Source: Perkinsus olseni (taxonomy: Eukaryota > Perkinsozoa > Perkinsida). Taken from it: 64,000 bases of DNA. Each line of letters opens with the position of its first letter. The stretch's first letter is position 1. Shown here piece after piece: positions 1-10,961 of the stretch. A model generated the notes under the pieces. The model was given only the letters and a program-made list of their open reading frames with translations, was not told the DNA's origin and did not search any database. Both the position numbers and the translations under genes were made by a program. Location: the NCBI GenBank assembly GCA_013115125.1, contig JABANN010000111.1:1-64000 (forward strand), read 5' to 3'.

Positions 1-68
1 CGTGGCCTAATGGATAAGGCGTTGGTCTTCGGAACCAAAGATTGTGGGTTCGAGTCCCACCGAGATCG
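1..68 (+). tRNA. tRNA-Arg (anticodon TCG), 5' end cut by window edge
   Basis: The cloverleaf reads directly. D stem GCCT/AGGC (5-8 and 17-20); anticodon stem TTGGT/ACCAA (22-26 and 34-38) around loop CTTCGGA, giving anticodon TCG; T stem GTGGG/CCCAC (44-48 and 56-60) around TTCGAGT; 3' acceptor strand 61-67; discriminator G at 68. Only about the first five bases of the 5' acceptor strand fall outside the window. Six T residues at 69-74 form a normal Pol III terminator. The gene lies in an intron of the NME7-like gene: the acceptor AG (75-76) follows the T run directly and coding sequence starts at 77. Confidence 0.95.
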
Positions 69-76
69 TTTTTTAG

Positions 77-962
77 TTTCGAGGTTTCTGCTATGCGTTG
101 GTGTTCGTTGGACAAGCACTCATGCGAAGAGTTCCTTGAGGTAATCGTGCTCTCACCGTCCTCCTTTACCGCATCTGCGACTTCCGGACGCGCACTAATT
201 TGCTTGTTACTGCCTTACGCTTGCGTGAACCACGATACGGAGTGTGCATCGTCCAGGAGGTAGAGTAAGCGATTACACGGGTCATGGGTGGATCTGCGTC
301 AGTCACGCAGTTCAAATTTACCACCTATCTCAAGCGGCTATCTCCTGGTTAGGTTTACAGCGGAGTCCTTCCTGAGTTTACGATGCAGGTGACCGAGTTG
401 AGCGGTGGCCCTTCTCTAGCTCTCGAGGTCATCGGCTTTCTCTGGCGTGTCTCTCTGCATTATCAATGCAGGTAAGGCAAGAATCGGCCGTAGAAGCCTT
501 CAGAAAGCTTGTGGGACCGCACGACCCTCAAATTGCTAAGGCCCTGAGACCAGGTGAGGAACCCCTCGACGTCAGCTTTGCTGTGCACAGCTTTTCATTG
601 TTAGCGACGTTGAGGGCCGCCTTTGGTCTTGATCGGGTGAAGAACGCTGTCCATTGTACGGACCTAGAGGAAGACGGTCAGCTTGAAGTGGAGTAAGACG
701 TGAGCACATCGCTGATTCTCCATGCCGTGTCTTGCTGTGGAACATCTTCTGAATTGCACGTTGAACGAAAAGCCTCTCCGATCAACTTGAGAATTTTCTA
801 ACCGAAAAGGACTCAGCGGGTCTCGGCTGACCGCGAGGTTGTGAACGGTCATTCAGTAGTTGCAAAACGATTCTCACGAGACGTTGTCATTCCCGAAGGT
901 ACTTCTTCCGGATTCTCCCAGCAGCAGCGGCCTCCAATGCAGCGTTGATGGTCGGGGCTTGA
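77..962 (+). CDS. NME7: NME7-type nucleoside diphosphate kinase, C-terminal exons (5' partial)
   Basis: Nucleoside diphosphate kinases transfer the terminal phosphate between NTPs and NDPs; NME7 carries two such domains and is a ciliary/centrosomal protein in animals. Five exons join in consistent phase: 77-140, 353-427, 472-553, 605-692, 899-962. The protein reads FEVSAMRW, then SLDKHSCEEFLE, VYSGVLPEF, VTELSGGPSLALE, AFRKLVGPHDPQIAKALRP, TLRAAFGLDRVKNAVHCTD, EEDGQLEVEYFFRIL. It tracks the second NDK domain of NME7 block by block. The catalytic His is in NAVHCTD (the NxxH box). Introns are 212, 44, 51 and 206 nt with GT-AG ends. The upstream intron contains tRNA-Arg. The protein ends with a short Ala-rich tail and TGA at 960-962. 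Earlier exons lie outside the window. Confidence 0.88.
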
Positions 963-2497
963 AGAGATGACGGTCCATGGGATGAATTAATGATAGTGAT
1001 GCCCCCGGTATATTGGGTTTTGATGCCGCAACTGAGGGAACGGCGCAAAGCCATTCTTTTTATTCCCCAACTATGGCTGTTCGTCGGTCGACTGTTCTAC
1101 TTTCCAAGCTCGGCCCCTCCAAGGTGGGGGAGCTCTCCTTGCATCATGATTGGTTCGCACTCGTACCACCCACTTAGGGACGCGGACCGCTGACGGCAAA
1201 AAGAGCCCCGAGTCTCCGCAAAGGCTTCGGAAGCATAGGTTTGGGAACGCACACCAAGAAAGGTGAACGCCTCACCGGACGGCGCATTGCGTGGTAGAAG
1301 GGCGCTCCTTCCTTGTCAGGATTCTTCATGATCGATCCAAGGTTCGTGCCTCAGTTCAAGGTTCCTGATCTGTCCGATTGTCCGGTGGGCCATTTCGAGG
1401 CGCGCGGTCATTTCTGAGTCTTGTTCTGTCAGCTGAAGCCGTACGTCTCTCGTCAGACGCCGGTGATTAATAACGCGAGGGGGTTTTGGCCCGGTGGTAA
1501 AATCAATCCATGATGCGAAAAAGGTTTCTGTTAATCGCCTGCTGTGTGTTGTCAATACGGTCAAACCTCAGTCTAGGTTCCAGTACCGCGGGCAGTGTGT
1601 TTCAGTGACCGAGGGGCACTGAGCGGTGTAGTTCAGCTAGAGCGGAGCGGAGCGGAGCGGAGCATCAGCTACAGTAGCTCTTAGGAGTGTCGGGGATGGG
1701 CTCCTGCTGAGAATCACCACCTTACGCAGATCTCACAGCCCATGTCCTACTACGCAGAGTACGATGCGACGTTCATAGCGTGGAGGTCACTGTTTGCAAC
1801 AATAAGCCCCCTTAGCGACTAATGGGCCCCTCCGCTGTCATTGAGAGGGTCGAAAAGAGTCGTGTCGATGTAGAAGGCAGCAACGTGCAAGCCGGGGATG
1901 AGTTGACGGCATGGACGAAGCATGAAACCATCTGATTCGGACGATGAATCGGCTGATCCGCTGGTGTGTGAGATTACCACCTCTTTGCACGTAGCTATGA
2001 GCTTGGCTGCTGGTGTCCCCAAGTGACGCAGTGGTGTCATCGCTCGGCCATAACATCAGAAGGGGATGCCGACTTGGCCCGAGCCTTCCTTTCCTCTGAG
2101 ACCTCGGAGACAACTGCACTGACCACCTCGACGCCGCTTCCGGTGGCCTTGGAGAATGTCGGTGCAGTTAGAGTCTTTGATGAGAGCCTCTGGCTGTATC
2201 TTCGGAACAGGAAAGCTGCGCTTCACCTCATTCCCGCTGAGATCGTCGTAATGTGGACAGTCCATTAGCTAAGTCCGTTCGCTTTGATAGGTCGACCTGT
2301 CTGCCTTTTCACGGCACTTTCCCTAGTCCAAACTTATTGCTATCAAGCTACTGCGAGTTCTAGCCGACGCGTATTTTGCAAGAGGTCCGATTCCCTTAGC
2401 AGTAGATGAATCGGACTAGAAAGCTCGAAGAGTCTTCAGTCGTCTGGTAGAAGTTCAGATTGACACTCCCACAGACTGTGGGCCACAGTCCCTCCCA
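963..2497. other. No recognisable gene
   Basis: Several short frames are open on both strands, but none has recognisable protein character or consistent splice phases. A short GGAGC tandem repeat lies near 1640. The segment separates NME7 from the first decayed secreted-family copy. Confidence 0.5.
1640..1663 (+). repeat. (GGAGC)n microsatellite
   Basis: About five tandem copies of a five-base unit (agcgg), read directly from the sequence. Confidence 0.85.
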
Positions 2498-3300
2498 ATG
2501 GTGGCGAACTTCGCCTTCTCCTAGCTCGTAGCCAGTCAGCTAACGATCGTCACAACAGCTCGAGATGTTGGCGAGTTTGTCCACGTTGGTGGAGTCTACA
2601 ATATTACCTACAATGTGAACGAGGACCATAAAGTCACGTTTGGCTTCTTTGTGGCGATTCGAACTAAGGACTCGTCTCTGCGTTATCCAGAGTATCGCTA
2701 CCAACGCTTCAACTATGGCTTCCTCTGTTGAAGGTTGGGCCTCTTACCTACACCGTGGACTTCGGCGAGCTCAGTGTTAGGCCGTGGTATGAGTCTATCG
2801 AGCAGCAGTTACTGCAGGCTGGTGCCATCGTCCCTGCCAATCGCTATCCACCTGCTGGCATTCAGCATGGCGACTTGACTACTTTGACCTACACAAGCGG
2901 TGATAGTCTGCACACAACCTTCCGTAACAAAAAGGTCAACTTCGTTAGAGTCGGCGGGTTGTTGGCCCCTGGTGTCTTCGAGTTCGCCGAGACCGTGGCT
3001 CCGTACTTCAAACTCAAGTATCTGTTACGACGGGATGGCGTTGTGGGTATACAGGCGGCCTGCAAAGGGCGTCGGCCTTCGCAGGTCGCGTTCTAACTCT
3101 CGCCCCACGACAGAGGCCTGCAGTATGAGCACCATTATTTGGTTTTGGCTGTTGCGGGTACCTTGGGACAACTCCATTAGATGATGATGCTTGTTCGCCC
3201 GACCGAATCCTTCCACCATGATGACCTACTGCATGTGGTATTAGCCAGTTGGAGCTGAAATACGATCTATGTGCCTCCTGGACGAGAGAATTTTCGTCCC
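2498..3300 (+). pseudogene. Secreted-family copy 1, decayed
   Basis: Collinear with the intact copies at 3742 and 13824. ATG at 2498 is followed by the family N-terminal pattern (QLTIVTTARDVGEFVHV), the GIQHGDLTTLTYTSGDS block near 2860-2910, and the GVVGIQAACKGRR block near 3030-3075. Reading is broken by an early stop (TAG near 2523), a frame change near 2720-2730, and a stop near 3094, after which homology to the family C-terminus continues (TIYV near 3262). The family is unrecognised; intact members have a signal peptide and no transmembrane segment. This is a full-length but inactive relative next to an intact copy, consistent with local duplication followed by decay. Confidence 0.75.
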
Positions 3301-3741
3301 GAGGCGTTGGTGTGAGAGGCGTTCGTCATTGACTTTCATCATTCCCTCTGTCTCGTTGCTCACACGGATCCGTTTTTAATGCCCCAGGGCTAGCTTCGTC
3401 ATCTTGGTAGACGCATAACTCTAGTCAGTTACTCCACAGTCATGAGGTGGTGACAGTTAGTTGAATCGTCTATACTCCACCGAAATATTCTGCGGCACAA
3501 CGTTTCTAATACGTACGGAATCTATGCGTGACGCCGTGAGCGGTGACGCGAGGTCGTCCGTTCATCCTTGTTCATTGCATTTTCACTGAAGCTTTGATCA
3601 GGCGTGTCTCCTCGTTGTGCTCTCCTATGGTCAGAATTAACAATGTCACCCTGTATTCCCGAATTTGAACAGCATCAGCTCCTCGTTCCCGGGAGCGTCC
3701 TTGCAAAGACGTAGTCTCACGTGAGATCCAATTTTTTAACA
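3301..3741. other. Intergenic spacer and upstream region of secreted-family copy 2
   Basis: No gene seen. The 3' end, about 3705-3741, shares a short conserved block (GTAGTC, then CACGTGAG or TACGTGAG) with the region just upstream of the intact copy at 13824. It is a candidate promoter or trans-splice acceptor region. Confidence 0.45.
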
Positions 3742-4542
3742 ATGAACTCGGTCTCAACTTGGCTCATATCCGCTCAACTTCTGGTCATCACGACAACGCA
3801 GGAAGTCGGCAAGTTCCTCCACAGGGGTGCGTTCTTCAACATAACCTATGATGTGATGGAGGAGGGTCAAATTATGATCAGTTTCAGCTCGATGGCTCAC
3901 CCTCCACCCGGGTCCCCAGCAGGCACACCACCTGACTTCCAAGGGAATTACTTCGGGTATTACTCCCTCTCGAGGGTCAGAGGCCACACGTACGCCGTCG
4001 ACCCAGACGCCGACGTCGGGTCATGGTACGGCTCTTTTGCGATTCAACTACGACGGGCTGACGCGGCGAGGGCTCACGAGCCGCTCGCTGGTATCCAAAC
4101 TGGAGACTTGACCACCTTGACTTACACCAGCGGTGACAGTTTCATCACCGAGTTCCGTAACGAGACGATCAAGTTCATGAGGGTTGCTCACAGCTTCACT
4201 CCGGGTGTTTTCGAATACGCCGAGTCCGCGGCTCCCTACTTGAAGCTCACTTACCTGATACGTGCCGACGGTATTGTTGGTATACAGGCTAGTTGTAACA
4301 GGCGTCGTACATCTCAAGTGCCCTTCAAGCTCTCTCGACGCGACAAGGGTGTACAGTACCTTCATTATGATTTGGAGTCTGCTGGTAGGGGTACCGTGGA
4401 TCAACTTCTTTATATGGTGAACATCGTCTGCCCACGCACATACTTGCTTCACGACGATTTATCACGTGTGGTCTTTGCCACGTCTGATACGATCTATGTG
4501 GCACTTGGAGGGGCTCGACTGGTTCTCACCCGGACCAAGTAA
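3742..4542 (+). CDS. Secreted protein of a lineage-specific family, copy 2 (intact)
   Basis: About 266 residues in one exon. The ATG at 3742 was chosen because it starts a typical signal peptide (MNSVSTWLISAQLLVITTTQ); upstream in-frame codons are not ATG. The mature part is rich in beta-type polar stretches. Characteristic blocks are GIQTGDLTTLTYTSGDSF, EFRNETIKFMRVAHSFTPG, YAESAAPYLKLTYLIRADG, GIQASCNRRR and SRRDKGVQYLHYD. I do not recognise the family; secretion is inferred from the N-terminus. The last 480 or so bases are nearly identical to those of the copy at 13824, while the first third is clearly diverged. Confidence 0.8.
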   Translation: MNSVSTWLISAQLLVITTTQEVGKFLHRGAFFNITYDVMEEGQIMISFSSMAHPPPGSPAGTPPDFQGNYFGYYSLSRVRGHTYAVDPDADVGSWYGSFAIQLRRADAARAHEPLAGIQTGDLTTLTYTSGDSFITEFRNETIKFMRVAHSFTPGVFEYAESAAPYLKLTYLIRADGIVGIQASCNRRRTSQVPFKLSRRDKGVQYLHYDLESAGRGTVDQLLYMVNIVCPRTYLLHDDLSRVVFATSDTIYVALGGARLVLTRTK

Positions 4543-5243
4543 CCCTCGTTTTCTGATTCACTAGGAATTAGCGTCTTTCGCGCAGCGTCAAGATTTTTTG
4601 TCCAATACCGTTATCATCAGCCTCTCCAGCGATGTGAAAGAACGGTTTGACTTTTAACACACCATCATCCTGACCCTTCAGGGTCGGTATTTTTCCTGTC
4701 TCCTATATCACAACGCTGTGGCCTAGCTTGAAGAGGTGAAGACTCGTGTAGGCTGGCTCAGCGAGTGGAGTTCACCGAAAACATCATCGCCGTTATTCAC
4801 GTGGTATACGATCTTTCGGCTGCTCACCTACAGGATGGTTTGCGGAAGTGTGAATTTTCTTATGGTTCGTCAATCAACAGCTGCGTGAACTCTCTCTCCA
4901 ACTCTCGATCGCCGTCTTTCGTGTATGGGCGTCACACGTAGTCCCCTGGAGAGCCGAGAGCATCGGCGCAGTCGGTCTAACCCATTTTAAACAAGTCTCG
5001 GTGACTGCCTGCTTTTGCGTTTTTCCAATTTGCGCAGCATCGGCGGAGTAACAAAATCTGACAGTGCTGTCGTGGCCCTCTCGAGCCAACCCTCAACCAT
5101 ACTCGGGATATACTACCCCCCAGTAGCCGATCCTGTTAGAGAGCTCTATCTGTTGGCGACTAAAGCGGTCTTCTTAAGCGCCGTACCCGAGGACCAAACC
5201 TGGCTGAATGGGTGAATGGCGAAGTCACCGAGCGACGTAGTTG
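4543..5243. other. No recognisable gene
   Basis: Spacer between the secreted-family copy and the MLO-like gene. Short open frames only, without splice-consistent coding signal. Confidence 0.5.
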
Positions 5244-8200
5244 ATGCTCCGCCTAGTCTATGCCTGGCTACTCATAATCACCCCCTGCTCCGGCCATGCT
5301 CCTGAGAGTGGGATCTGTGGCCTCCCAGATCGAAGTGTCCACGAGTGCCACTACGACGTCTGGGATTTGGATAAGTCTCAGAAGGTGGGCTCGGATGGTA
5401 CACGGTCCTTCGCTGCGCTGATGGTCTAGTAAAGTCGCCTAACTTTCGAGCTTCAGACCTGCTGCCCGGACGAGATGGAAGCATGGGTAGAGCTGAAGCG
5501 GAAGGAGCATTTCGTCGAAGTCACCGTCATCATCACTATTGTCATCTTGACGATAATTTTCGACGCCGCAAAGGAGTAAGTTTGACACAACCTTTCGCCG
5601 CTGACTTCACCACAATCAAGCCAGGTCGCTGATCAAGCTCGCGGAGAGACGCTCAAATCACATTCTTGTGGGAATCATAAACTCCGTAAGCTTCGTGGGT
5701 CAGCGTCCCTCCGATTCTGATCAAGTGCAGGTGAATAGCGAGTTTGCAACTCTCGGCTTCATCGCTCTTCTTTTCGGAGTAGTTGAGAACAGGCTACAAG
5801 CCCTTGGGCCGATGAATGATCACGTAAATATCCTCGTTGTTGCCCGAGTGCGACCGTTGACCTCAGATTTTTGGTGATCATCTGTGGGTTATGTATGGGC
5901 CGCACGAGTATGCGGGCTGGGTGGCAGAGAATTTCGACGGCCATCGAGGCCATCACGGCCCACATTGCTTGTCACATCTCTCGGTAGGGGACATCACCTC
6001 TCCCTGACATCCTTCGACTCTTCCCGCTGATCAGTTGATCTTCGAAACCATGCACTTTTCCATCTTTTATCTTATGATTGGCTTCATTTTTGTATGCGCG
6101 GCATTCACCCTCAGCGTTCTCAATCATGGTGAGTCCACATTCGACTACTCAAGCTCAACCAAATGCAGTGCATGATGCCCTCAGCGCGGACGTGGGACAG
6201 AGCCGAGAAGAGCGATTTCAGCACGCTCGTTAAGGAGTTCTTCAGCACGCAACCCAGTAAGTAATATTGCAGACAAACTCTTTACTATTCGAAATGGCGG
6301 TAATACATGCATGTATGCCGAAACCCTGTCCAACGACCGCGACACCTGTGGGATTCGAACCCACGCGGGCAGAGCCCAACGGCTTAGCAGGCCGCCGCCT
6401 TAACCACTCGGCCAAAGTGTCTTAGCGCTTGCTGCATCTGAAAGAGGGTAGCCTTGAGTATTGAACCCTTCTTCAGGATCTTGCTGGGAAACGACTCCAC
6501 AGTCACGATCCGAGCACTCCAGAATGATAGAGTAGCCTCACCATCAGATTGGCAGGCGCGGCGAATTCCTCTCCATCAGCTACCTGTATTTCCGTACCGA
6601 GTTTTTCGCTCCAATAACAAGCACGAGGGTGGTTGCCAGACGGCGAGAGGGATTTGACTTCCTCATGTGAGCCCCTGGCGGAGGTGTCTCACCCGGCCAC
6701 TCGCGAGTTGCCAGTTACATGGAACACTGCCTTGCCGAGAGTTGTACAGAACAGATGCAGCTCCATCCGGGGACCCTCGTCTTTCTCGGTAAATTCCCTG
6801 TCTCATCCATTCTCAATCAGAATCCCTTTTTAGGTCTGATCTCCATTCCGATGCATCTCTTGTCAAAAATGCGAGGCATCAAGGGGATCTTACTGATGTG
6901 CGCGGTATGTGCTTACCGCGCGTAGCTGAACGGCCATCACCTTAACGTGTCAGCTGCCCTGGACGTTGCTGTTGTTGGTGGTGTTGATAAAAAGGAACCT
7001 CTCGAGAGTGGTGGACTCTCTGAGACCAACTCACGGTGAGCAGAGCAATTGTTCAAGCCTTCTTCGCCCGTATGAATCAGAATAGTTCGATGAAGCGAGG
7101 CGAATCCCCCGGAGAAATCGTAACGCCTAGTCTATTCCTTTGCAGAGGAGATGTTCGAAGCTGTTAGCAAAGACCCTAGGATGGGTCCGACGTCGATTGA
7201 GCACCTCCACACGAAGGCTCCGTACTCATCAGAGGGTTACCATTTCAAGCCTAATGGATGGTGGGTGCTTGGCTGAACCCAAGGACTGCTGTTGTAATGA
7301 TAGCATATCAGGTTAATGAGCTTCCTGAGGGGAACAACGGTCCCGACGATGCACGAGAACGTATTTTTCTTGCAGAAAAACGGTATGGAGTAGTCGCGTG
7401 ATTGAGAACTCGTTCAACGTGTATGTTCGGGCAGGTCCAGCGTTCGCTGCGAAGGCCTTGCAAGTGGTGTGCTTCGCCACCGCCCTCTACTCGGGATGCC
7501 TCTTCTTTCGACTGCTCGATTTCACCACCAAACGCTGGCGACGTTATTGGTTAGCCGCCGGTGTTGGTGGAGTTCAGTGCTGATGACACTGGTCTCTCAG
7601 GTTCCTCCTGCCGGCTGGTGCTTCTCCTATCCTCATCATAATATTCGACATCCTACCCAGCGCGCTCGAAAGACTCGTTATCAGTACCAGTGTGTGCCAA
7701 ATGAAACGCATGCATGTTATCATGGAGGTCAAAAAGATGCTCGAGGCCCACCGATGCGAGCTGTGAGCTGAGCAAGAGCCAGCCTCCGGATACTTCACCT
7801 GTTCAAGGTGCCTCAATCTCCTCCGTAACGTTAAACTGCTGAGCATGCATTACCTATTGACGGAGGCTCCGGAAGCCCAGCGGTGAGTGGAGGCTTTTCG
7901 TTGTCCGACGGCCAATCGCCGGCCCCATCGCTCACCTCACCTCTTCTCACGCAATCGATATGATTCGCCCTCAGAGACCACCTCCGACAGAAGCTAGAGG
8001 CGATCTACGAGAAAGTCTCCCCGCACACCAAATCGCTCTATATGAAAACTTGGAAGCGTTTTTTCGCTAATAAAAGTGGCGTACATCGAGGAGAGGACAT
8101 CGGGTAACATGAACCGATGTCCTCAGCTCATTGAGGGCTACTGCTGGCACTCGAGCGTTTTGCCTCTCTCCTCCGCGTCCACTTCCCTTGCTCTTATCAG

Positions 8201-8782
8201 CCCACCTCTCGCCGCCGCTGGTATAACAGGCCAAGCCGCTAGCGTCTTTCTGTCTTGGATGAAAACGCTCAAGACGTCGCACTCAGGGGAGGTGAGTCGT
8301 CGTGAAGCTCGTAGGTTTGAGTGTCACTTGGCTTGTCAGTTGGAGCTTCGAGAATTCTGTGTGATTATGATTGCCCTGCGAGTGGCTGTTAATGATGTAA
8401 TCAGCGAGGATGAGTTCTGCGCTGCTATACGCAGGGCATTGCCCTTACGCGACACAGCCGGTGCCGGTAAAATCTTGCATTCTTGCACTATCTTGATCTT
8501 TCTCAATACTTAGATGAAGTCCTACTATCTCCCGAGGACGTCCGTAACATCCTAGAGGGGTTGAAAGTTGTTCACCCCCGTAGTCATGTCGTTGCCCGAC
8601 ACATGACAAATTTTACCCGTGCCAATCAACTCTTGGAAGTCGAAGGTGAGAAGTTACCGTGCCGAGGGCTGCCACTCTCTGCTTGGCTTGCTGCTTCAAT
8701 GAATGAATCTTCATCTTCCCACTGGGCGCCTTCCCTGTGGTCGGTTTTGAAAGAAATCGTAGGCAACTACGATGTAGTGTAA
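5244..8782 (+). CDS. MLO-like multi-pass membrane protein
   Basis: Multi-exon gene read in phase. It starts MLRLVYAWLLIITP (possible signal peptide). TM1 is VEVTVIITIVILTIIFDAAKE, followed by SLIKLAERRSNHILVGIINS and VNSEFATLGFIALLFG, which parallels the MLO pattern of a helix followed by LLGFISLLL. Then LIFETMHFSIFYLMIGFIF, ARTWDRAEK (MLO WRxWE region), EPFFRILLGNDSTVTIRAL (MLO FFRQFYGSV...DYLTLR), YMEHCLAESCTEQM (MLO YIKRSLEDDF), FLLPAGASPILIIIFDILP, and a basic cytosolic tail ending at TAA 8780-8782. Introns are short. One (6257-6451) contains tRNA-Ser on the opposite strand; phases on both sides agree (CCC A, then CC TTG). MLO proteins are calcium-channel/calmodulin-binding proteins in plants; the function here is unknown. 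Individual middle exons are not all resolved. Confidence 0.6.
6340..6421 (-). tRNA. tRNA-Ser (anticodon GCT), inside an intron of the MLO-like gene
   Basis: Complete class II cloverleaf on the minus strand. The 5' acceptor GACACTT pairs with 3' AGGTGTC; discriminator G; D arm GGCCGAGTGGTTAAGGC; anticodon loop CTGCTAA; a long variable arm; T arm GTGGGTTCGAATCCCAC. It lies antisense within the 195-nt intron 6257-6451. No run of four or more T residues is seen immediately downstream, so the terminator is weak or more distant. Confidence 0.95.
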
Positions 8783-10643
8783 ATAAGCATTTTAGCATGT
8801 CTCTCTCCTCCTCAGAGCGTAGTGGTCATGATGTCCACTCGCCACTAACGGAAGCCCTCATGTTGGTCACCGCTATGTAGGGCTGCCTTACCAAGGCATC
8901 ACCGGTCGATCACCGCCATTCGATCCACTACGGCCTTTGAGGGTTGTTTGACTTTTCCAGCTCGCCGGTCAGTTTAACCCGGAGTGTCTGTCATTTGCTC
9001 TCTGTCAGAGAAAACGCCAACATCTACGTACGTAAAGATGAGCTCCCCAAGCGGGGAACCCTTCAGGTGGGAAGTTGTGCGGAAGAGGGCCTCCCGGTAA
9101 CTACGGTTCATGCTCGGTCTGGTTGCGTTTTCAGGTCTCCCTATTAGAGTTCGTCAGATATTTTATCAAGCTTGACATCTACCAAACTCATGATCCTCAG
9201 TAGGTCTTCCATCGGCCCCTCGCCTTATTTATTTCTGTCTCAGAAACTCGAGTCCTGAGCCGTTTGACCATATGGCGTCTCTCGAGTACGATTGGAGCTA
9301 CAGACGACCGTCACGTGAAATCTTTATGGCAGGTTCAAATCTGAGCGGCCGTGGATGCCGCTGTGACACTGAATGTTCAAGTGGCTAGTGACCAAGCATC
9401 ACCACAAGATGTTGCATGGCTTTACTGTGCTAACTACCTAGGCCGTTGTTGTGTTAAGTTGTGTGAGTGAGGTTCACGCTTGATGATTATTGAGACGCCG
9501 TCCCTACGGCGCAGCCGGCCGTCACCCTCAAATCTCAACCCGGACACCGTGGGCTAGTCTCAATAGATCGATGAAACATGAAAACCCATAGTACGGGAGT
9601 GTGGGAAGGGGATAGCACTCAACGCCCGAATGCTTGTCATCCGATCAATGGTCGAGGTATTGGTGCTGTGACAGCACTGCTGTCCATGTCTCACGATAGT
9701 GTCACACCGTTAGTGTGGTTGAGTTGGTAAATCAAGTTCACCGCGAACTGTTCACCATTTTTAGACATCTCCCTACCAAGGATTAAAAAAAGAATCTGAC
9801 AGCATGAGCGCCACAGTGCTGCGTAATTCGCCACTCATCTTGTAGTACCGCGCCTTTGAACGCGTGAACAGCGACGGCGTCTCTCCGCTGTGCGGTCTCA
9901 TGGTGTCACAATGCTTGCGCACGCACACTCTCGCCCTGCTTGTTTTTACTTTCGCTGAGATTCTCTCTGTTAACAAGACACATCAGGTTCCACATACACA
10001 CGAACTGGATGACTCTGTGGTGGTGAGCATAGTACGACTCGGCCAGGCTTCGCCGTGAGGGGGAAGGAGAGAACAGATGAGACGAGAGACAATTGATTCA
10101 GTTTGATTGGGTGACGGGGTGTCCCACCGGGGCATAGGCGCCAAACACAGGGGGGCAGAGGGACCTGATGCCCCGGGAGGGGCACTGCTCCCTCTTTGGC
10201 CTGAGCTGCGTACAGGCGTGCGAACGTCCGCGTGCAGGTGGAATTGCCCGTTTTGACGAGATTCCGCACTTAACACACACAGACAAGGCCAATTTGCGAT
10301 ATACCAACTCGAGTATTCATTCATCAACGTCATTTATCACGGCGTTTACGAACAACTTCTGCCTATGCACCGGGGATTGTCCTCGGAAAGGTGAAGAAGT
10401 CGACAGCGGGTTGTAGTGGCCTGTTGTGGAGCGCAGCGCTCCGAGCGCTGTCGACTGGTGCGGTTGTCGCTACCGACTGGCGCGGTGGTCGACTTGATGA
10501 TGATCGATTTCAGCTATCAGCACGTGTGCACATAATTCCGCCTCGTGAGGCCTTTATCAGTTCCGTTGCATACTGATATCATTAGCTAAGAGCAACTCAG
10601 TATTGCGCTGATACGGGACACTCGCACGAGTCATAGCATGGCC
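8783..10643. other. No recognisable gene
   Basis: Several overlapping short frames near 9770-10330 on the minus strand, with no recognisable protein family and no convincing exon chain. Possibly regulatory or relict sequence. Confidence 0.45.
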
Positions 10644-10710
10644 CTGCAAAATCAAGGACCCGGCTATTTCCCTAACTGTTACGGAAATAGCCGGGCCCTT
10701 GATTTTGCAG
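10644..10710. repeat. Long inverted repeat: 28-bp arms, 11-nt spacer
   Basis: Left arm 10644-10671 and right arm 10683-10710 are reverse complements with a single mismatch. The arms begin and end with CTGCAAAATC / GATTTTGCAG. The RNA would form a strong hairpin; the DNA could extrude a cruciform. It lies upstream of the decayed copy at 10962. It could be a small foldback element or a hairpin terminator. Confidence 0.9.
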
Positions 10711-10961
10711 GTGACGCAGCTGTTACAGCTGCGGCAGCTGAGTTGGCCGTCATCCTTGAGCCCGCTGCGAAGCTAGTACACCGTAATTTCCCCTCGTTCA
10801 CTCTATTCCTGCGCCCTACTGGCGCCGCGGCCACGTTCTTCCGCGCCAACACCCACGTGCTCGTTGCATGTTTGCGGTTGCCTCACGTCACGTTCATCGT
10901 ATCGATACGTCAGCGGTTCGGACTGGACCTGAGGTTCTACGTAGTATCTCCAATCTCTCAA

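Noticed and set aside
2641-2680. GATTCGAAC in the first decayed secreted-family copy as a tRNA fragment
   Set aside because: It is part of the family coding homology and has no pairing partner.
9970-10333. Overlapping minus-strand frames near 10 kb
   Set aside because: Several frames are open at once, which reflects GC-rich composition rather than coding; no recognisable motifs.
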